From: Dechloromonas sp. ZY10
Lineage (GTDB): Bacteria; Pseudomonadota; Gammaproteobacteria; Burkholderiales; Rhodocyclaceae
Reading direction: 5' to 3'
DNA: 64,000 bases
NCBI RefSeq assembly: GCF_041378895.1
Contig: NZ_CP144212.1
Span: 3,395,501 to 3,459,500 of the forward strand
In this document: piece by piece, positions 17,762 to 28,384 of the stretch
How the letters are laid out: every line of letters begins with the position of its first letter
Position numbering within the stretch: position 1 is the stretch's first letter
Made by a program: the position numbers and the translations under genes
The notes under the pieces: model-generated
What the model was told of the DNA's origin: nothing
What the model saw: only the letters and a program-made list of their open reading frames with translations
The model's database searches: none

Positions 17762-19213
17762 TCAACCGGCCAGCTTGGCCTTCAGCAAATCATTAACCTG
17801 CTGCGGGTTGGCCTTGCCCTTGGCCGCCTTCATCACCTGGCCGACCAGCGCATTGAATGCCTTTTCCTTGCCCGCCTTGTATTCGGCGACATTGCCCGGA
17901 TTGGCGGCAAGCACCTCATCGACCAGCTTCTCGATGGCGCCGCTGTCGGTAATCTGCTTCAAGCCCTGCTTCTCGATCACCTCGTCGGCAGTCGCACCCT
18001 CACCGTTCCACAGCGCCTCGAAAACCTTCTTGGCGATGTTGTTGGAGATGGTGTTGTCGGCAATGCGCAGGATCAGCCCGCCCAGTTGTGCGGCGGAAAC
18101 GGGCGACTCGGCGAGTTCCTTACCTTCCTTGTTGAGGCGGGCGGCCAGATCGACCATCACCCAGTTGGCACAGGGCTTGGCATTGGCCGCACCGGCGATA
18201 TTCACGGTCGACTCGAAAAATTCGGCAATTTCCTGGCTCGCAGTCAGCGTCGTCGCATCGTAGGCGGACAGGCCAAACTGCTCGACGAAGCGCTGGCGCA
18301 TCTGGCCGGGTAGCTCGGGCAATTCGCTCCTGACCCGATCCATCCAGTCGCTGGAAATCACCAGCGGCAGCAGGTCGGGATCGGGGAAATAGCGATAATC
18401 GTGAGCGTCTTCCTTGGTCCGCATGGTCCGGGTTTCGCCGCTGTCCGGGTCGAACAGCACGGTCGCCTGCTGAATCTTGCGGCCTTCCTCGATTTCGTTG
18501 ATCTGCCACTGCACCTCGTAGTCGATGGCTTCCTTAAGGAAACGGAAGGAGTTGAGGTTTTTGATCTCGCGGCGGGTACCAAAGGGTTGGCCGGGGCGCC
18601 GTACCGAGACGTTGGCGTCGCAGCGGAACGAACCTTCCTGCATGTTGCCGTCGCAGATCCCGATCCAGCGCACCAGCGCGTGCAGGGCACGGGCATAGGC
18701 AACGGCCTCATCGGAGGAGCGCATGTCGGGCTCGGTGACGATTTCGAGCAGCGGCGTGCCGGCGCGGTTGAGGTCGATCCCGGATTTGCCGTGGAAGTCC
18801 TCGTGCAGCGACTTGCCGGCGTCTTCCTCAAGGTGCGCGCGGGTCAGGTTGATCGTTTTCTCGTAGGCTTTGTCACCACTCCCCACCTGGACGGTAATCG
18901 CCCCGCCGACCACCACCGGCAGCTCGAACTGGCTGATCTGGTAGCCCTTGGGCAGATCGGGGTAAAAATAATTCTTGCGTGCGAACACCGACTTGGCCGC
19001 CACTTCGGCGCCGATGGCCAGACCGAAGCGGATCGCACAATCGACCGCCTTGCGGTTGAGTACCGGCAGGACGCCGGGCAACGCCAGATCGACGGCACAG
19101 GCCTGGGTGTTGGCCTCGGCGCCGAAAGCGGTCGAGGCACCGGAAAAAATCTTGGAAACGGTGGCGAGCTGCGCGTGCGTCTCGATCCCGATCACTACTT
19201 CCCATTGACTCAT
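17762..19213 (-). CDS. gatB: Asp/Glu-tRNA amidotransferase subunit B
   Basis: A 483-residue GatB of normal length, starting [16 protein letters not shown]. Further signatures are [18 protein letters not shown] and [16 protein letters not shown]; the C-terminal YqeY-like tail ends [11 protein letters not shown]. GatB binds the misacylated tRNA and phosphorylates it, while GatA supplies ammonia. This indicates that the organism makes Asn-tRNA and/or Gln-tRNA indirectly. Gene order on the minus strand is gatC, gatA, lipoprotein gene, gatB. Confidence 0.96.
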   Translation of the reverse strand: MSQWEVVIGIETHAQLATVSKIFSGASTAFGAEANTQACAVDLALPGVLPVLNRKAVDCAIRFGLAIGAEVAAKSVFARKNYFYPDLPKGYQISQFELPVVVGGAITVQVGSGDKAYEKTINLTRAHLEEDAGKSLHEDFHGKSGIDLNRAGTPLLEIVTEPDMRSSDEAVAYARALHALVRWIGICDGNMQEGSFRCDANVSVRRPGQPFGTRREIKNLNSFRFLKEAIDYEVQWQINEIEEGRKIQQATVLFDPDSGETRTMRTKEDAHDYRYFPDPDLLPLVISSDWMDRVRSELPELPGQMRQRFVEQFGLSAYDATTLTASQEIAEFFESTVNIAGAANAKPCANWVMVDLAARLNKEGKELAESPVSAAQLGGLILRIADNTISNNIAKKVFEALWNGEGATADEVIEKQGLKQITDSGAIEKLVDEVLAANPGNVAEYKAGKEKAFNALVGQVMKAAKGKANPQQVNDLLKAKLAG

Positions 19214-19225
19214 GGTTTCATCCGT

Positions 19226-19756
19226 TCAATGACAGCGCCCGCTGCGTGCATCCACGACCACGGGCCAGAGATAATCAAACGCCTGCCCTTCGCAGGACTT
19301 GGGACAACTATTGAAGGCGACAGTCACCTGGCTGCCCTGCTCCCACATCCGCACCGAGCAATCCTTGTCGCTCTTGTGGCGCAGCAAGGCCTGCGGCAGC
19401 CGTTCGGCCTGTTCGAAATCCTTCAGTTCGAAGCGGCAGCTGCCGTGGCCCTTGATCGCCACCTGGGCGCTAAAGGTCTTGACCAGAGCATCCTTGACCA
19501 GCAGTTCCAGCCGGGTTTGGGTGCCGATGGCGTCGCGATGCGAACAGCGCGACTTGACGTTGAGCGGCCGTGTCGGCTGCGGCTTCAGGTTGCGTCCGGC
19601 CAGGTACTTGAGCGTATCCGACTTGAACTTCGGCGACGCCGCCTCCGGTTCCGCCGCCGGCGCAGCTTCGACCGCCGGCTCGGGCTCCGGCGCCTTGGGC
19701 GCCTCGGCACAGCCGGCCAGGATCGAGACCGCGAGCAGCGTCAGAACCCGGCGCAC
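19226..19756 (-). CDS. Lipoprotein of unknown function inserted between gatA and gatB
   Basis: 176 residues from GTG 19756, immediately after the gatA stop (TGAGGTG). The lipobox is LLAVSILAGC, giving a mature N-terminal cysteine, followed by a Pro/Glu/Ala-rich linker (APKAPEPEPAVEAAPAAEPEA) and a compact domain with several cysteines (SRCSHRD, GSCRFEL, KDCSVRM, NSCPKSCEG, GRCH). Likely an envelope lipoprotein with disulfides. I do not recognise the family. Its place inside the gat operon is odd for a housekeeping translation unit. Confidence 0.75.
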   Translation of the reverse strand: MRRVLTLLAVSILAGCAEAPKAPEPEPAVEAAPAAEPEAASPKFKSDTLKYLAGRNLKPQPTRPLNVKSRCSHRDAIGTQTRLELLVKDALVKTFSAQVAIKGHGSCRFELKDFEQAERLPQALLRHKSDKDCSVRMWEQGSQVTVAFNSCPKSCEGQAFDYLWPVVVDARSGRCH

Positions 19757-19757
19757 C

Positions 19758-21215
19758 TCAGGCAATCCCTGCCGGCTGCTGCGTGTGCCAGTCGGTCGCC
19801 TGCTGGAAGCGGTGGGCGACGTTGAGCAGGCGAGCCTCGGCAAAATAGTTGCCAATCAGTTGCAGACCAACCGGCAGGCCGTCGGCAAAACCGCAAGGCA
19901 GTGCCATGCCGGGCAGGCCGGCGAGGTTCACGGCGATGGTGTAGATGTCGGAGAGGTACATCTGCACCGGGTCGGAAGACTTTTCGCCGATACGGAAAGC
20001 GGTGGTCGGCGCGGTCGGCCCGAGGATCACGTCGCAATCGTTGAAGGCGGCGACGAAATCGTTGGCGATCAGGCGGCGAATCCGCTGCGCCTGCAGGTAG
20101 TAGGCGTCGTAGTAACCGTGCGACAGCACGTAGGCGCCAACCAGGATGCGGCGCTTGACCTCGGCGCCAAAACCCTGCGCCCGCGTCTTCATGTACATGT
20201 CGTCGAGGTTGCCGTACTCCGGTGCCCGATAGCCGTAACGCACGCCGTCGTAACGCGACAGGTTGGAGCTGGCCTCGGCCGGCGCGATCACGTAATAGGC
20301 CGGGACCGAGAGGTGCGAGTTGGGCAGCGAGACCTCGACCATGGTCGCGCCGAGCTTTTCCAGTTCGCGGATCGCGCCCTGAACGGCAGCCATCACCCCG
20401 GCATCGCAGCCAGCGGCAAAGAACTCCTTGGGCAGACCGACGCGCAGGCCGGCCAACGGCTGCTCCAGATCGCGGGCATAGTCTTCGGCCGGACGCTCCA
20501 GCGAGGTCGAATCGCGCTCGTCGAAACCCGCCATCACGTTCAGCAGCAGCGCGCAATCCTCGGCGCTGCGCCCCATCGGGCCGCCCTGGTCGAGCGAAGA
20601 GGCGTAGGCAATCATGCCGTAACGCGAAACCACGCCATAGGTCGGCTTGAGGCCGGTCAGGCCGCACATCGACGCCGGCTGGCGGATCGAGCCACCGGTA
20701 TCGGTACCAGTGGCAATCGGCGCCAGCCGCGCCGCGACCGCCGCTGCCGAGCCGCCGGAAGAGCCGCCGGGAACGCGGTCGAGCGCCCACGGATTCTTCA
20801 CCGCGCCGAAATACGAATTTTCGTTCGACGAACCCATCGCGAATTCGTCCATGTTGGTTTTGCCCAGCGAAACCATGCCGGCCTCGCCCTCGAGCTTGCG
20901 CACCACCGTCGCGTCGTAAGGCGCGACAAAGTTTTCGAGCATTTTCGAACCGCAAGTGGTACGCCAGCCTTCGGCACAGAAAATATCCTTCTGCGCCAGC
21001 GGGATCCCCGTCAGCGGGCCAAACTGGCCGGCGGCGATGCGGGCGTCGGCGACAGCAGCCGCTTTCAGGCTTTTGTCACGGTCGACCGTGACAAAAGCGT
21101 TGATTTGCGGATTCAGCCGGTCGATGCGGTCGAGAAAGAGCGTCGTCAGTTCGACGCTGGAAACCTGTTTCGCGGCCAGCGCCTGCGACAGTTCCTTGAG
21201 CGATGCATTAATCAT
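19758..21215 (-). CDS. gatA: Asp/Glu-tRNA amidotransferase subunit A
   Basis: 485 residues from [13 protein letters not shown]. The amidase-signature Ser-cisSer-Lys triad is visible: the Lys in [26 protein letters not shown], and [11 protein letters not shown]. It releases ammonia from glutamine for transamidation. The in-frame ATGs at 21221 and 21248 upstream are less likely because family members start with this sequence. Codons for [10 protein letters not shown], near residue 40, form a perfect 30-bp palindrome at 21069-21098. Confidence 0.95.
   Translation of the reverse strand: MINASLKELSQALAAKQVSSVELTTLFLDRIDRLNPQINAFVTVDRDKSLKAAAVADARIAAGQFGPLTGIPLAQKDIFCAEGWRTTCGSKMLENFVAPYDATVVRKLEGEAGMVSLGKTNMDEFAMGSSNENSYFGAVKNPWALDRVPGGSSGGSAAAVAARLAPIATGTDTGGSIRQPASMCGLTGLKPTYGVVSRYGMIAYASSLDQGGPMGRSAEDCALLLNVMAGFDERDSTSLERPAEDYARDLEQPLAGLRVGLPKEFFAAGCDAGVMAAVQGAIRELEKLGATMVEVSLPNSHLSVPAYYVIAPAEASSNLSRYDGVRYGYRAPEYGNLDDMYMKTRAQGFGAEVKRRILVGAYVLSHGYYDAYYLQAQRIRRLIANDFVAAFNDCDVILGPTAPTTAFRIGEKSSDPVQMYLSDIYTIAVNLAGLPGMALPCGFADGLPVGLQLIGNYFAEARLLNVAHRFQQATDWHTQQPAGIA
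21069..21098. repeat. Perfect 30-bp palindrome inside gatA
   Basis: Fifteen bases on each side of 21083/21084 are exactly self-complementary, with ACGGTCGACCGT at the centre and GCTTTTGTC / GACAAAAGC arms. It is the longest perfect copy of the window's recurrent palindrome, and in gatA it encodes exactly ten residues, [10 protein letters not shown]. Confidence 0.9.
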
Positions 21216-21271
21216 GTTCATCGGGAGCCGGGGGCCGGGCTCGGCCACCGCGCTCCGCTCTCCTCACGGGG

Positions 21272-21559
21272 TTATTCAATCACCTTGGGCACGAGGTAGA
21301 GACCGGCCTCGGTCTCCGGCGCCACGGCCTGGAAAGCGGCGCGACGATTTTCCTCGCTGACCGCATCGGCACGCAGGCGCTGGGAAAGATCCTGCGCATG
21401 CGCCATCGGCTCGATACCGGCGGTATCGACCGCCTGCATCTGTTCTATCAACTGGAAAATCCCGTTGAGCTGACCCTGGGTCGCCAGGGCCTCTTCGTCG
21501 CCAATCTCGATACGGGCGAGATGGGCGATACGTTTGACCTGATCAAGTGTGAGCGACAT
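21272..21559 (-). CDS. gatC: Asp/Glu-tRNA amidotransferase subunit C
   Basis: A 95-residue GatC of normal size: [19 protein letters not shown] at the N-terminus, [20 protein letters not shown] in the middle, and [22 protein letters not shown] at the end, the belt that wraps GatA and GatB. It is the first gene of the gat operon and divergent from mreB across about 110 bases. Confidence 0.95.
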   Translation of the reverse strand: MSLTLDQVKRIAHLARIEIGDEEALATQGQLNGIFQLIEQMQAVDTAGIEPMAHAQDLSQRLRADAVSEENRRAAFQAVAPETEAGLYLVPKVIE

Positions 21560-21626
21560 GGCTAAAAACTTTCAGTGCACCCCTGTTTTTGCAGTGCACA
21601 AAGCCTTAAAATGGAAAGCGTTATAA

Positions 21627-22715
<1,089 letters not shown>

Positions 22716-22744
22716 CGTTGACCGTAGCAAATCAGGAGTGAGCG

Positions 22745-23665
22745 ATGGCCGGCATCGACCACGCACCGCCACCGTTCTTCAAACGAGGGCCAGCACCGCT
22801 GGCCCTTCTGACTTTCTATATCGCCATCTCGCTGGCGGTGTTTTTTGTCGACCTGCGGATGCGCAGTCTCGACCTGCTGCGCCAAAGCCTGTCGCTGGTG
22901 GTCGACCCGGTCCAGCGCGCGGCGCAAGCCCCGGGCAGTCTGGTTGACCTCGCGGCCGGCTATCTGCAGGGCCTGCAGGCCCTGCAGGAAGAAAACCGCG
23001 AACTCAAGCACGCCAAACTGAATACCGCCCCCGACCTGCAACGTCTGGCCCAGCTGGAAAGCGAGAACGAGCGGCTGCGCAAGCTGCTGGCGGTCAAGGA
23101 GCGCGAGCAGGCGAAGGGCCAGGTCGCGCAAATCCTGTATACCGCACGCGACCCCTTCTCGCGCAAGGTGATCGTCGACAAGGGCCAGCAAAGCCAGATC
23201 GTTGCCGGCCAGCCGGCGATCGACGAGGCCGGGGTGGTCGGCCAGGTCACCCGGGTTTTCCCCTTCTCGGCAGAAATCACGCTGATCACCGACAAGGACC
23301 AGGCGGTGCCGGTGCAGATCGTTCGCAACGGCCAACGCTCGGTGGTTTTCGGCCTCGGCAACGGCCAGCTTGAATTGCGCTACATGCCGGCCAACGCCGA
23401 TGTCCAGGAAGGCGACCTGCTGGTCACCTCGGGGCTCGACAGCATCTACCTGCCCGGCTTTCCGGTCGCCAAGGTGGTGCACATCGAACGCGACAGCGCC
23501 TACTCCTTTGCCCGGATCTTCTGCGCGCCAATTGCCGCCGTCGAGAATTTTGGCGAGTTGATGATTCTCGACCCGCGCCAGCCGCTGCCCCCGCCCCCGC
23601 CGGAGAGCAAGGGCCGCGGCAATAGTGGCGAAGTGGTCAATGTGCGCAGCAAAAAGAAGCGCTGA
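22745..23665 (+). CDS. mreC: Rod-shape protein MreC
   Basis: 306 residues: one membrane helix (about 18-38, LLTFYIAISLAVFFVDL), a coiled coil (about 75-125, QALQEENRELKH...LESENERLRKLLAVKERE), then the periplasmic double beta-barrel (KVIVDKGQQSQIVAGQPAI, AEITLITDKDQAVPV, GLDSIYLPGFPVAKV). The Pro-rich C-terminal tail (PLPPPPPESKGRG) is variable in the family. It links MreB to PBP2. AGGAG lies upstream of the ATG. Confidence 0.95.
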   Translation: MAGIDHAPPPFFKRGPAPLALLTFYIAISLAVFFVDLRMRSLDLLRQSLSLVVDPVQRAAQAPGSLVDLAAGYLQGLQALQEENRELKHAKLNTAPDLQRLAQLESENERLRKLLAVKEREQAKGQVAQILYTARDPFSRKVIVDKGQQSQIVAGQPAIDEAGVVGQVTRVFPFSAEITLITDKDQAVPVQIVRNGQRSVVFGLGNGQLELRYMPANADVQEGDLLVTSGLDSIYLPGFPVAKVVHIERDSAYSFARIFCAPIAAVENFGELMILDPRQPLPPPPPESKGRGNSGEVVNVRSKKKR

Positions 23666-23674
23666 GGGCTGAGC

Positions 23675-24196
23675 ATGCAACCGACTTTTACCTCATCCCG
23701 CATCCTGCTCCCGGTTCGCCCCTGGTTCGTTTATTTCAGCCTGTTTGCGGCCTCAGTACTTAATTTTCTGCCGACCTCGCACTGGCCCGGCATACCGGAC
23801 TGGGTGGCGCTGACCATCTGCTTCTGGGGCATTCGCGAACCGCGCCGGGTTGGCATGGGCAGCGCCTTTTTCCTCGGCCTGTTGATGGACGTTGCCGACG
23901 GCTCGATTCTCGGCCAGCACTGTTTCGCCTATGTGCTGCTAGCCTACGGCGCCTCGGCGCTGGCTCGTCGCATCCTGTGGTTCCCATTGTTGCAGCAGGC
24001 CTTGCATGTGTTGCCGTTGCTGCTGACAACCCAGGCCATCCAGGCAGTCATGCGGCTGGCCGTCGGTGCCGACTGGCCAGGCATTGGTTACTTCGTGTCA
24101 CCGCTGAGCGCAACCCTGCTCTGGCCGCTGCTGACGCTGGTCCTGCTACTCCCGCAATACCAGCCGGTCGAGCAGAACCCGGACCGCCCGATCTGA
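23675..24196 (+). CDS. mreD: Rod-shape protein MreD
   Basis: 173 residues with about five membrane helices (SLFAASVLNFLPT, WVALTICFWGI, FFLGLLMDVADGSILGQHCFAYVLLAYGA in pieces, and C-terminal LLWPLLTLVLLLPQY). The RR/GxxFFLGLLxDVxxGSxLGQ pattern is MreD-specific. It works with MreC in the inner membrane. It follows mreC by nine bases. Confidence 0.93.
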   Translation: MQPTFTSSRILLPVRPWFVYFSLFAASVLNFLPTSHWPGIPDWVALTICFWGIREPRRVGMGSAFFLGLLMDVADGSILGQHCFAYVLLAYGASALARRILWFPLLQQALHVLPLLLTTQAIQAVMRLAVGADWPGIGYFVSPLSATLLWPLLTLVLLLPQYQPVEQNPDRPI

Positions 24197-24209
24197 CGGA
24201 CACCATCCC

Positions 24210-26117
24210 GTGAGCGGTTTTCACACCCCCGACGACGGCCTCGACCGTTTCCGCTTCCGCCTCGGTTTTGCCGCAGCCGTGGTGCTGGCTGCCTTCACCC
24301 TGCTGATCGGCCGCTTCATCTGGCTGCAGATCGTCCAGCACGACTTCTACCGTACCCGGGCCGAAGACAACCGCATCGCGCTGATCCCGATCGTGCCCAA
24401 TCGCGGCGTGATCACCGACCGCAACGGGGTCGTGCTGGCCCGCAACTATTCGGCTTTCACCCTGGAAATCACACCGTCACAACTGGGGCAGACGCTGGAA
24501 GAAACCATCGACGCGCTGGCAGAAATCATCGACATCCAGCCCAAGGATCGCAAGCGCTTCAAGCGTCTGCTCGACGAAGCCAAGAACTTCGAGTCGATTC
24601 CGATCCGCACCCGGCTTTCCGACAGCGAAGTTGCCCGCTTTGCCGCGCAACGCTACCGTTTTCCCGGCGTCGAAGTCAAAGCCCGACTGTTCCGCCAGTA
24701 TCCCTTGGGTAATGTCGCATCCCATGCCCTCGGCTACATCGGCCGGATCACCGAGCGCGATCTGAAGTGGATCGATGAAAACGAACAAGCTGCCAATTAC
24801 AAGGGTACCGACCACGTCGGTAAGACCGGACTGGAACAGCATTACGAATTCGAATTGCACGGCCTGACCGGTTACGAACAGGTCGAGATTGACGCCGGTG
24901 GCCGCGCCTTGCGCAGCCTGAAGCGGATTCCGCCGGTCTCCGGCAACAATTTGCAACTGACCCTCGACGCCAAACTGCAGGAAATCACCGAAAAGGCCTT
25001 CGGCGACCGCAAAGGCTCGCTGGTAGCGATCGAGCCCGAAACCGGCGGCGTCCTGGCACTGGTCTCGAACCCGACCTTCGATCCCAACCTGTTCGTCGAC
25101 GGGATCACCCCGGACAACTGGAAGGAACTGAACGAACACCCGGACAAGCCGATGATCAACCGCGCGATCAATGGTGCTTATCCGCCCGGCTCGACTTTCA
25201 AGCCCTTCATGGCACTAGCCGCGCTCGAACTGGGCAAACGTACGCCAAACCAGGCCATTGCCGACCCCGGCTATTTCAACTTCGGCAACCACCAGTTCCG
25301 CGACGACAAAAAGGGCGGCCACGGGATGGTGGACATGTATAAGTCGGTCGTGCACTCCTGCGATACCTATTACTACATCCTCGCCAACGACATGGGCATC
25401 GAGGCGATTTCCAACTTCATGGGCCAGATCGGCTTTGGCTCCAAGACCGGGATCGACCTGGGTAAGGACGACTCGGGTGAGTCGCGCGGCATCTTGCCGT
25501 CCCCGGCCTGGAAGAAACAGCGATTCAAGAAGCCGGAACAACAGAAATGGTATTCCGGCGAAACCATCTCGATCGGCATCGGCCAGGGCTACAACGCCTA
25601 CACCCCGATGCAGTTGGCCCAAGCCACGGCAACACTGGCGAATAACGGAGTGATGTTCCGCCCGCATCTGGTACGCCATATCGTCGATACCCGGAATGGT
25701 GAAAAGCGTGCGGTCGAACCCAAGCCGATTCGCGACCTCGGCTGGAAACAGAAGAACCTTGAGGTGATTCACCGGGCAATGGCCGGGGTCAATACCGAAG
25801 GTACCGGCGCCCGTGCCTTCGCCGGCGCGCAATACGTTGCCGGGGGCAAGACCGGCACGGCCCAGGTCTTCTCACTGAAAGGCGCACAGTACAAGGAAGG
25901 CGCCATCAAGAAGGAATTGCGCGACCACGCGCTATACATCGCCTACGCACCCATCGACAAGCCCAAGATCGCCCTCGCCGTACTGGTTGAAAACGGTGGT
26001 TTCGGCGCCCAGTCGGCAGCGCCGATTGCCCGCATGGTGCTCGACTACTACCTGCTCGGCAAGCTGCCGCAAGGCGCTGCCAACGAAGATGCGGCAGCCG
26101 TGGAGGCCGACGAATGA
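24210..26117 (+). CDS. mrdA: Penicillin-binding protein 2 (transpeptidase)
   Basis: A 635-residue class B PBP, GTG start. One N-terminal membrane helix (AAAVVLAAFTLLIGRFIWLQ), the pedestal domain, then the transpeptidase: catalytic Ser328 in PGSTFKPF, SCD around 383, and KTGTAQ with Lys547. It cross-links peptidoglycan during cell elongation with RodA. The last codons overlap the rodA start by 4 bases (ATGA). Confidence 0.96.
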   Translation: MSGFHTPDDGLDRFRFRLGFAAAVVLAAFTLLIGRFIWLQIVQHDFYRTRAEDNRIALIPIVPNRGVITDRNGVVLARNYSAFTLEITPSQLGQTLEETIDALAEIIDIQPKDRKRFKRLLDEAKNFESIPIRTRLSDSEVARFAAQRYRFPGVEVKARLFRQYPLGNVASHALGYIGRITERDLKWIDENEQAANYKGTDHVGKTGLEQHYEFELHGLTGYEQVEIDAGGRALRSLKRIPPVSGNNLQLTLDAKLQEITEKAFGDRKGSLVAIEPETGGVLALVSNPTFDPNLFVDGITPDNWKELNEHPDKPMINRAINGAYPPGSTFKPFMALAALELGKRTPNQAIADPGYFNFGNHQFRDDKKGGHGMVDMYKSVVHSCDTYYYILANDMGIEAISNFMGQIGFGSKTGIDLGKDDSGESRGILPSPAWKKQRFKKPEQQKWYSGETISIGIGQGYNAYTPMQLAQATATLANNGVMFRPHLVRHIVDTRNGEKRAVEPKPIRDLGWKQKNLEVIHRAMAGVNTEGTGARAFAGAQYVAGGKTGTAQVFSLKGAQYKEGAIKKELRDHALYIAYAPIDKPKIALAVLVENGGFGAQSAAPIARMVLDYYLLGKLPQGAANEDAAAVEADE

Positions 26118-27226
26118 TCGACCTGGTCGGTACCCTGCGCCGGGGCTGGCTGAACGCCACTGCCCATATCGACTTCCCGCTGTTGTTCATCGTCCTCGGG
26201 ATCATGGGCATCGGAATCGCAACGGTCAATTCCGCGACCATCGACACCTCGCACCGGATGCTCGCCCAGACCGGCAACATGTGTATTGCGCTGGTGGTGA
26301 TGTGGCTGGTCTCGCGCGTTCCACCGCAAAAGCTGATGCGTTTCGCGGTCCCGCTCTACGTGCTCGGGGTACTGCTGCTGATCGCCGTCTTCCTCTTCGG
26401 GATCAAGGTCAATGGTTCGCGGCGCTGGTTGTCGATCGGGATCACCCGCATCCAGCCGTCGGAAATCATGAAAATCGCAATGCCGCTGATGCTCGCCTGG
26501 TATTTCCAAAAGTACGAGGCAACCCTCAAGTTCCGCCATTACCTGGTCGCCGCCGGCCTGCTGCTGGTGCCCTTCGCCCTGGTCGCCAAGCAACCCGACC
26601 TGGGCACCGCGCTGCTGATCGGCTCGGCCGGGTTTTATGTGATCTTCTTTGCCGGTCTCCCCTGGAAGGTGATTCTCGGCCTGGTCGCCGCCGGCGTTTC
26701 TGCCGCCCCCTTCTTGTGGACCATGCTGCATGACTACCAGAAGAAACGCATCCTGACCTTGCTCGACCCGACCACTGACCCGCTCGGCTCCGGCTACCAC
26801 ATCATCCAGGCAACCATCGCCATCGGCTCCGGCGGCGTCTTTGGCAAGGGCTATCTGTCGGGGACTCAGACCCACCTCGAATTCATCCCGGAAAAACACA
26901 CTGACTTCATCTTTGCGGTCTATTCGGAAGAATGGGGCCTGCTCGGCAATGTCGTGCTGGTCACGTTGTACACCCTGCTGATCGGACGCGGACTGATGAT
27001 CGCCTCGGCGGCTTCGACGCTGTTCGCCCGCCTACTCGCCGGCGCCATTACCCTCGGTTTCTTCACCTACGCCTTCATCAACATGGGCATGGTCTCGGGC
27101 ATCCTGCCGGTGGTTGGCGTGCCCCTACCGTTCATGAGCTATGGCGGCACCGCGCTGGTCACACTGTTCCTCGCCATCGGCATCCTGATGTCGATCAACA
27201 CCCACCGCATGCTGGTGAAGAAATGA
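26114..27226 (+). CDS. rodA: Peptidoglycan glycosyltransferase RodA
   Basis: A 370-residue SEDS protein with about ten membrane helices. Diagnostic pieces are INGSRRW-like KVNGSRRWLSIG, IQPSEIMKI, KQPDLGTALL, EKHTDFIFAVYSEEWG, and GVPLPFMSYGGTALV near the end. It polymerises lipid II with PBP2. The stop overlaps the rlpA start (ATGA). Confidence 0.96.
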   Translation: MIDLVGTLRRGWLNATAHIDFPLLFIVLGIMGIGIATVNSATIDTSHRMLAQTGNMCIALVVMWLVSRVPPQKLMRFAVPLYVLGVLLLIAVFLFGIKVNGSRRWLSIGITRIQPSEIMKIAMPLMLAWYFQKYEATLKFRHYLVAAGLLLVPFALVAKQPDLGTALLIGSAGFYVIFFAGLPWKVILGLVAAGVSAAPFLWTMLHDYQKKRILTLLDPTTDPLGSGYHIIQATIAIGSGGVFGKGYLSGTQTHLEFIPEKHTDFIFAVYSEEWGLLGNVVLVTLYTLLIGRGLMIASAASTLFARLLAGAITLGFFTYAFINMGMVSGILPVVGVPLPFMSYGGTALVTLFLAIGILMSINTHRMLVKK

Positions 27227-28284
27227 GCATTGGGCTTCGCCTGCTCTGGCCTGCCCTGACCTTGGGCCTGCTAGCTGCCTGTGGCAGTACGCCACCAGCC
27301 CCCGAAGCCCCCCCTGCCACGGTCGACCGGGCAAAGCCGGTAATCAGCAAGACCCCGACCCGCAAACCCAGTGCCGTACTCAAACGCGGCGGCGGTTTCT
27401 ACAAGGACGACGGCCCCGGCGAAGAAATTCCCGACGGTCTCGACGACATCCCCGATGCCGTGCCCAAATGGGAACCACTGCACAAACCGGCGCTCAAGCC
27501 CTATGTGGTGCTGGGCAAGGAATACGTACCAAATACCAGTCTGCAGGCCTACAAGGCACGAGGCATTGCCAGCTGGTATGGCAGGAAATTTCACGGCCAG
27601 AAGACCTCGATCGGCGAACCCTACGACATGTTCGCGATGACCGCCGCCCACCCGACCCTGGCGCTCCCCTCCTACGTCCGGGTGACCAGCCCGAGCAGTG
27701 GCCAGAGCGTCATCGTCCGGGTCACCGACCGCGGCCCTTTCCACGCCGGCCGAATCATCGACCTGTCATATACCGCAGCCTACAAGCTCGGACTGATCAA
27801 CGGCGGCAGTGGCGAAGTCGAAGTCGAGGCGATTCTCCCTGGCGACTACGGTAACGCCACCTACGCCCAGGTTGGCGCTCCGGCCAGCAGCAGCCCGGCG
27901 CCAAGCGCGACGGTGATTGCCACCACCGCCGGCGCCGCCCGTAGCAAGGCCGGCGCCGATGAAATCGAACAACTGGCACAACGCATGGCCCACGAAGAAC
28001 GGCCGGTGCAAACCCTGGCCCAAACCGGCATGAGCGGTGAAAGCGCAGCCAAGGGCAACGTCTGGTTGCAGTTGGGCGCCTTTGCCAGCCCCGATAATGC
28101 CGAGAATCTGAAGAGCCATCTGGCTCGCGATCTCGACTGGCTGGCCGAGCCGCTCCGGATTATCAGCGGCGGCGGACTGCACCGGCTGCAGCTTGGCCCT
28201 TACGTCAGCCGCAGCGAAGCAGACCGCGTCGCCGAGCGCATCCGCAGTACCCTGGGCGGCAAGCCGACCATCATCATTCGCTAG
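27223..28284 (+). CDS. rlpA: Septal/lateral-wall lytic lipoprotein RlpA with SPOR domain
   Basis: 353 residues. Lipobox LGLLAACGS at the N-terminus; double-psi beta-barrel RlpA domain around 105-200 (GIASWYGRKFHGQKTSIGEPYDMFAMTAAH, RVTDRGPFHAGRIIDLS); C-terminal SPOR domain about 275-353 (VWLQLGAFASPDNAENL, HRLQLGPYVSRSEADRVAERI). RlpA cleaves denuded glycan strands. It ends the mreBCD-mrdA-rodA operon. A copy of the GGTCGACC palindrome encodes ATVDRA in its linker near residue 35. Confidence 0.94.
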   Translation: MSIGLRLLWPALTLGLLAACGSTPPAPEAPPATVDRAKPVISKTPTRKPSAVLKRGGGFYKDDGPGEEIPDGLDDIPDAVPKWEPLHKPALKPYVVLGKEYVPNTSLQAYKARGIASWYGRKFHGQKTSIGEPYDMFAMTAAHPTLALPSYVRVTSPSSGQSVIVRVTDRGPFHAGRIIDLSYTAAYKLGLINGGSGEVEVEAILPGDYGNATYAQVGAPASSSPAPSATVIATTAGAARSKAGADEIEQLAQRMAHEERPVQTLAQTGMSGESAAKGNVWLQLGAFASPDNAENLKSHLARDLDWLAEPLRIISGGGLHRLQLGPYVSRSEADRVAERIRSTLGGKPTIIIR

Positions 28285-28317
28285 GATTTGGCGCATTTTT
28301 CAGGCAATTCGCCGTAC

Positions 28318-28358
28318 TTGACCAGGATCAATGGCGGTTTTTCGCCCTTGGCTATACT
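28318..28358 (+). promoter_or_regulatory. Candidate FNR/ANR-type promoter of ubiUVT
   Basis: TTGACCAGGATCAA at 28318-28331 differs from the FNR consensus TTGAT-N4-ATCAA by one base. A -10 TATACT at 28353-28358 places the expected start near 28365, so the site centres close to -41, the class II activator position. The ubiUVT genes act without oxygen, which supports the call. Confidence 0.65.
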
Positions 28359-28384
28359 CGCGCGGTTAATCTGGAACCCGCACC

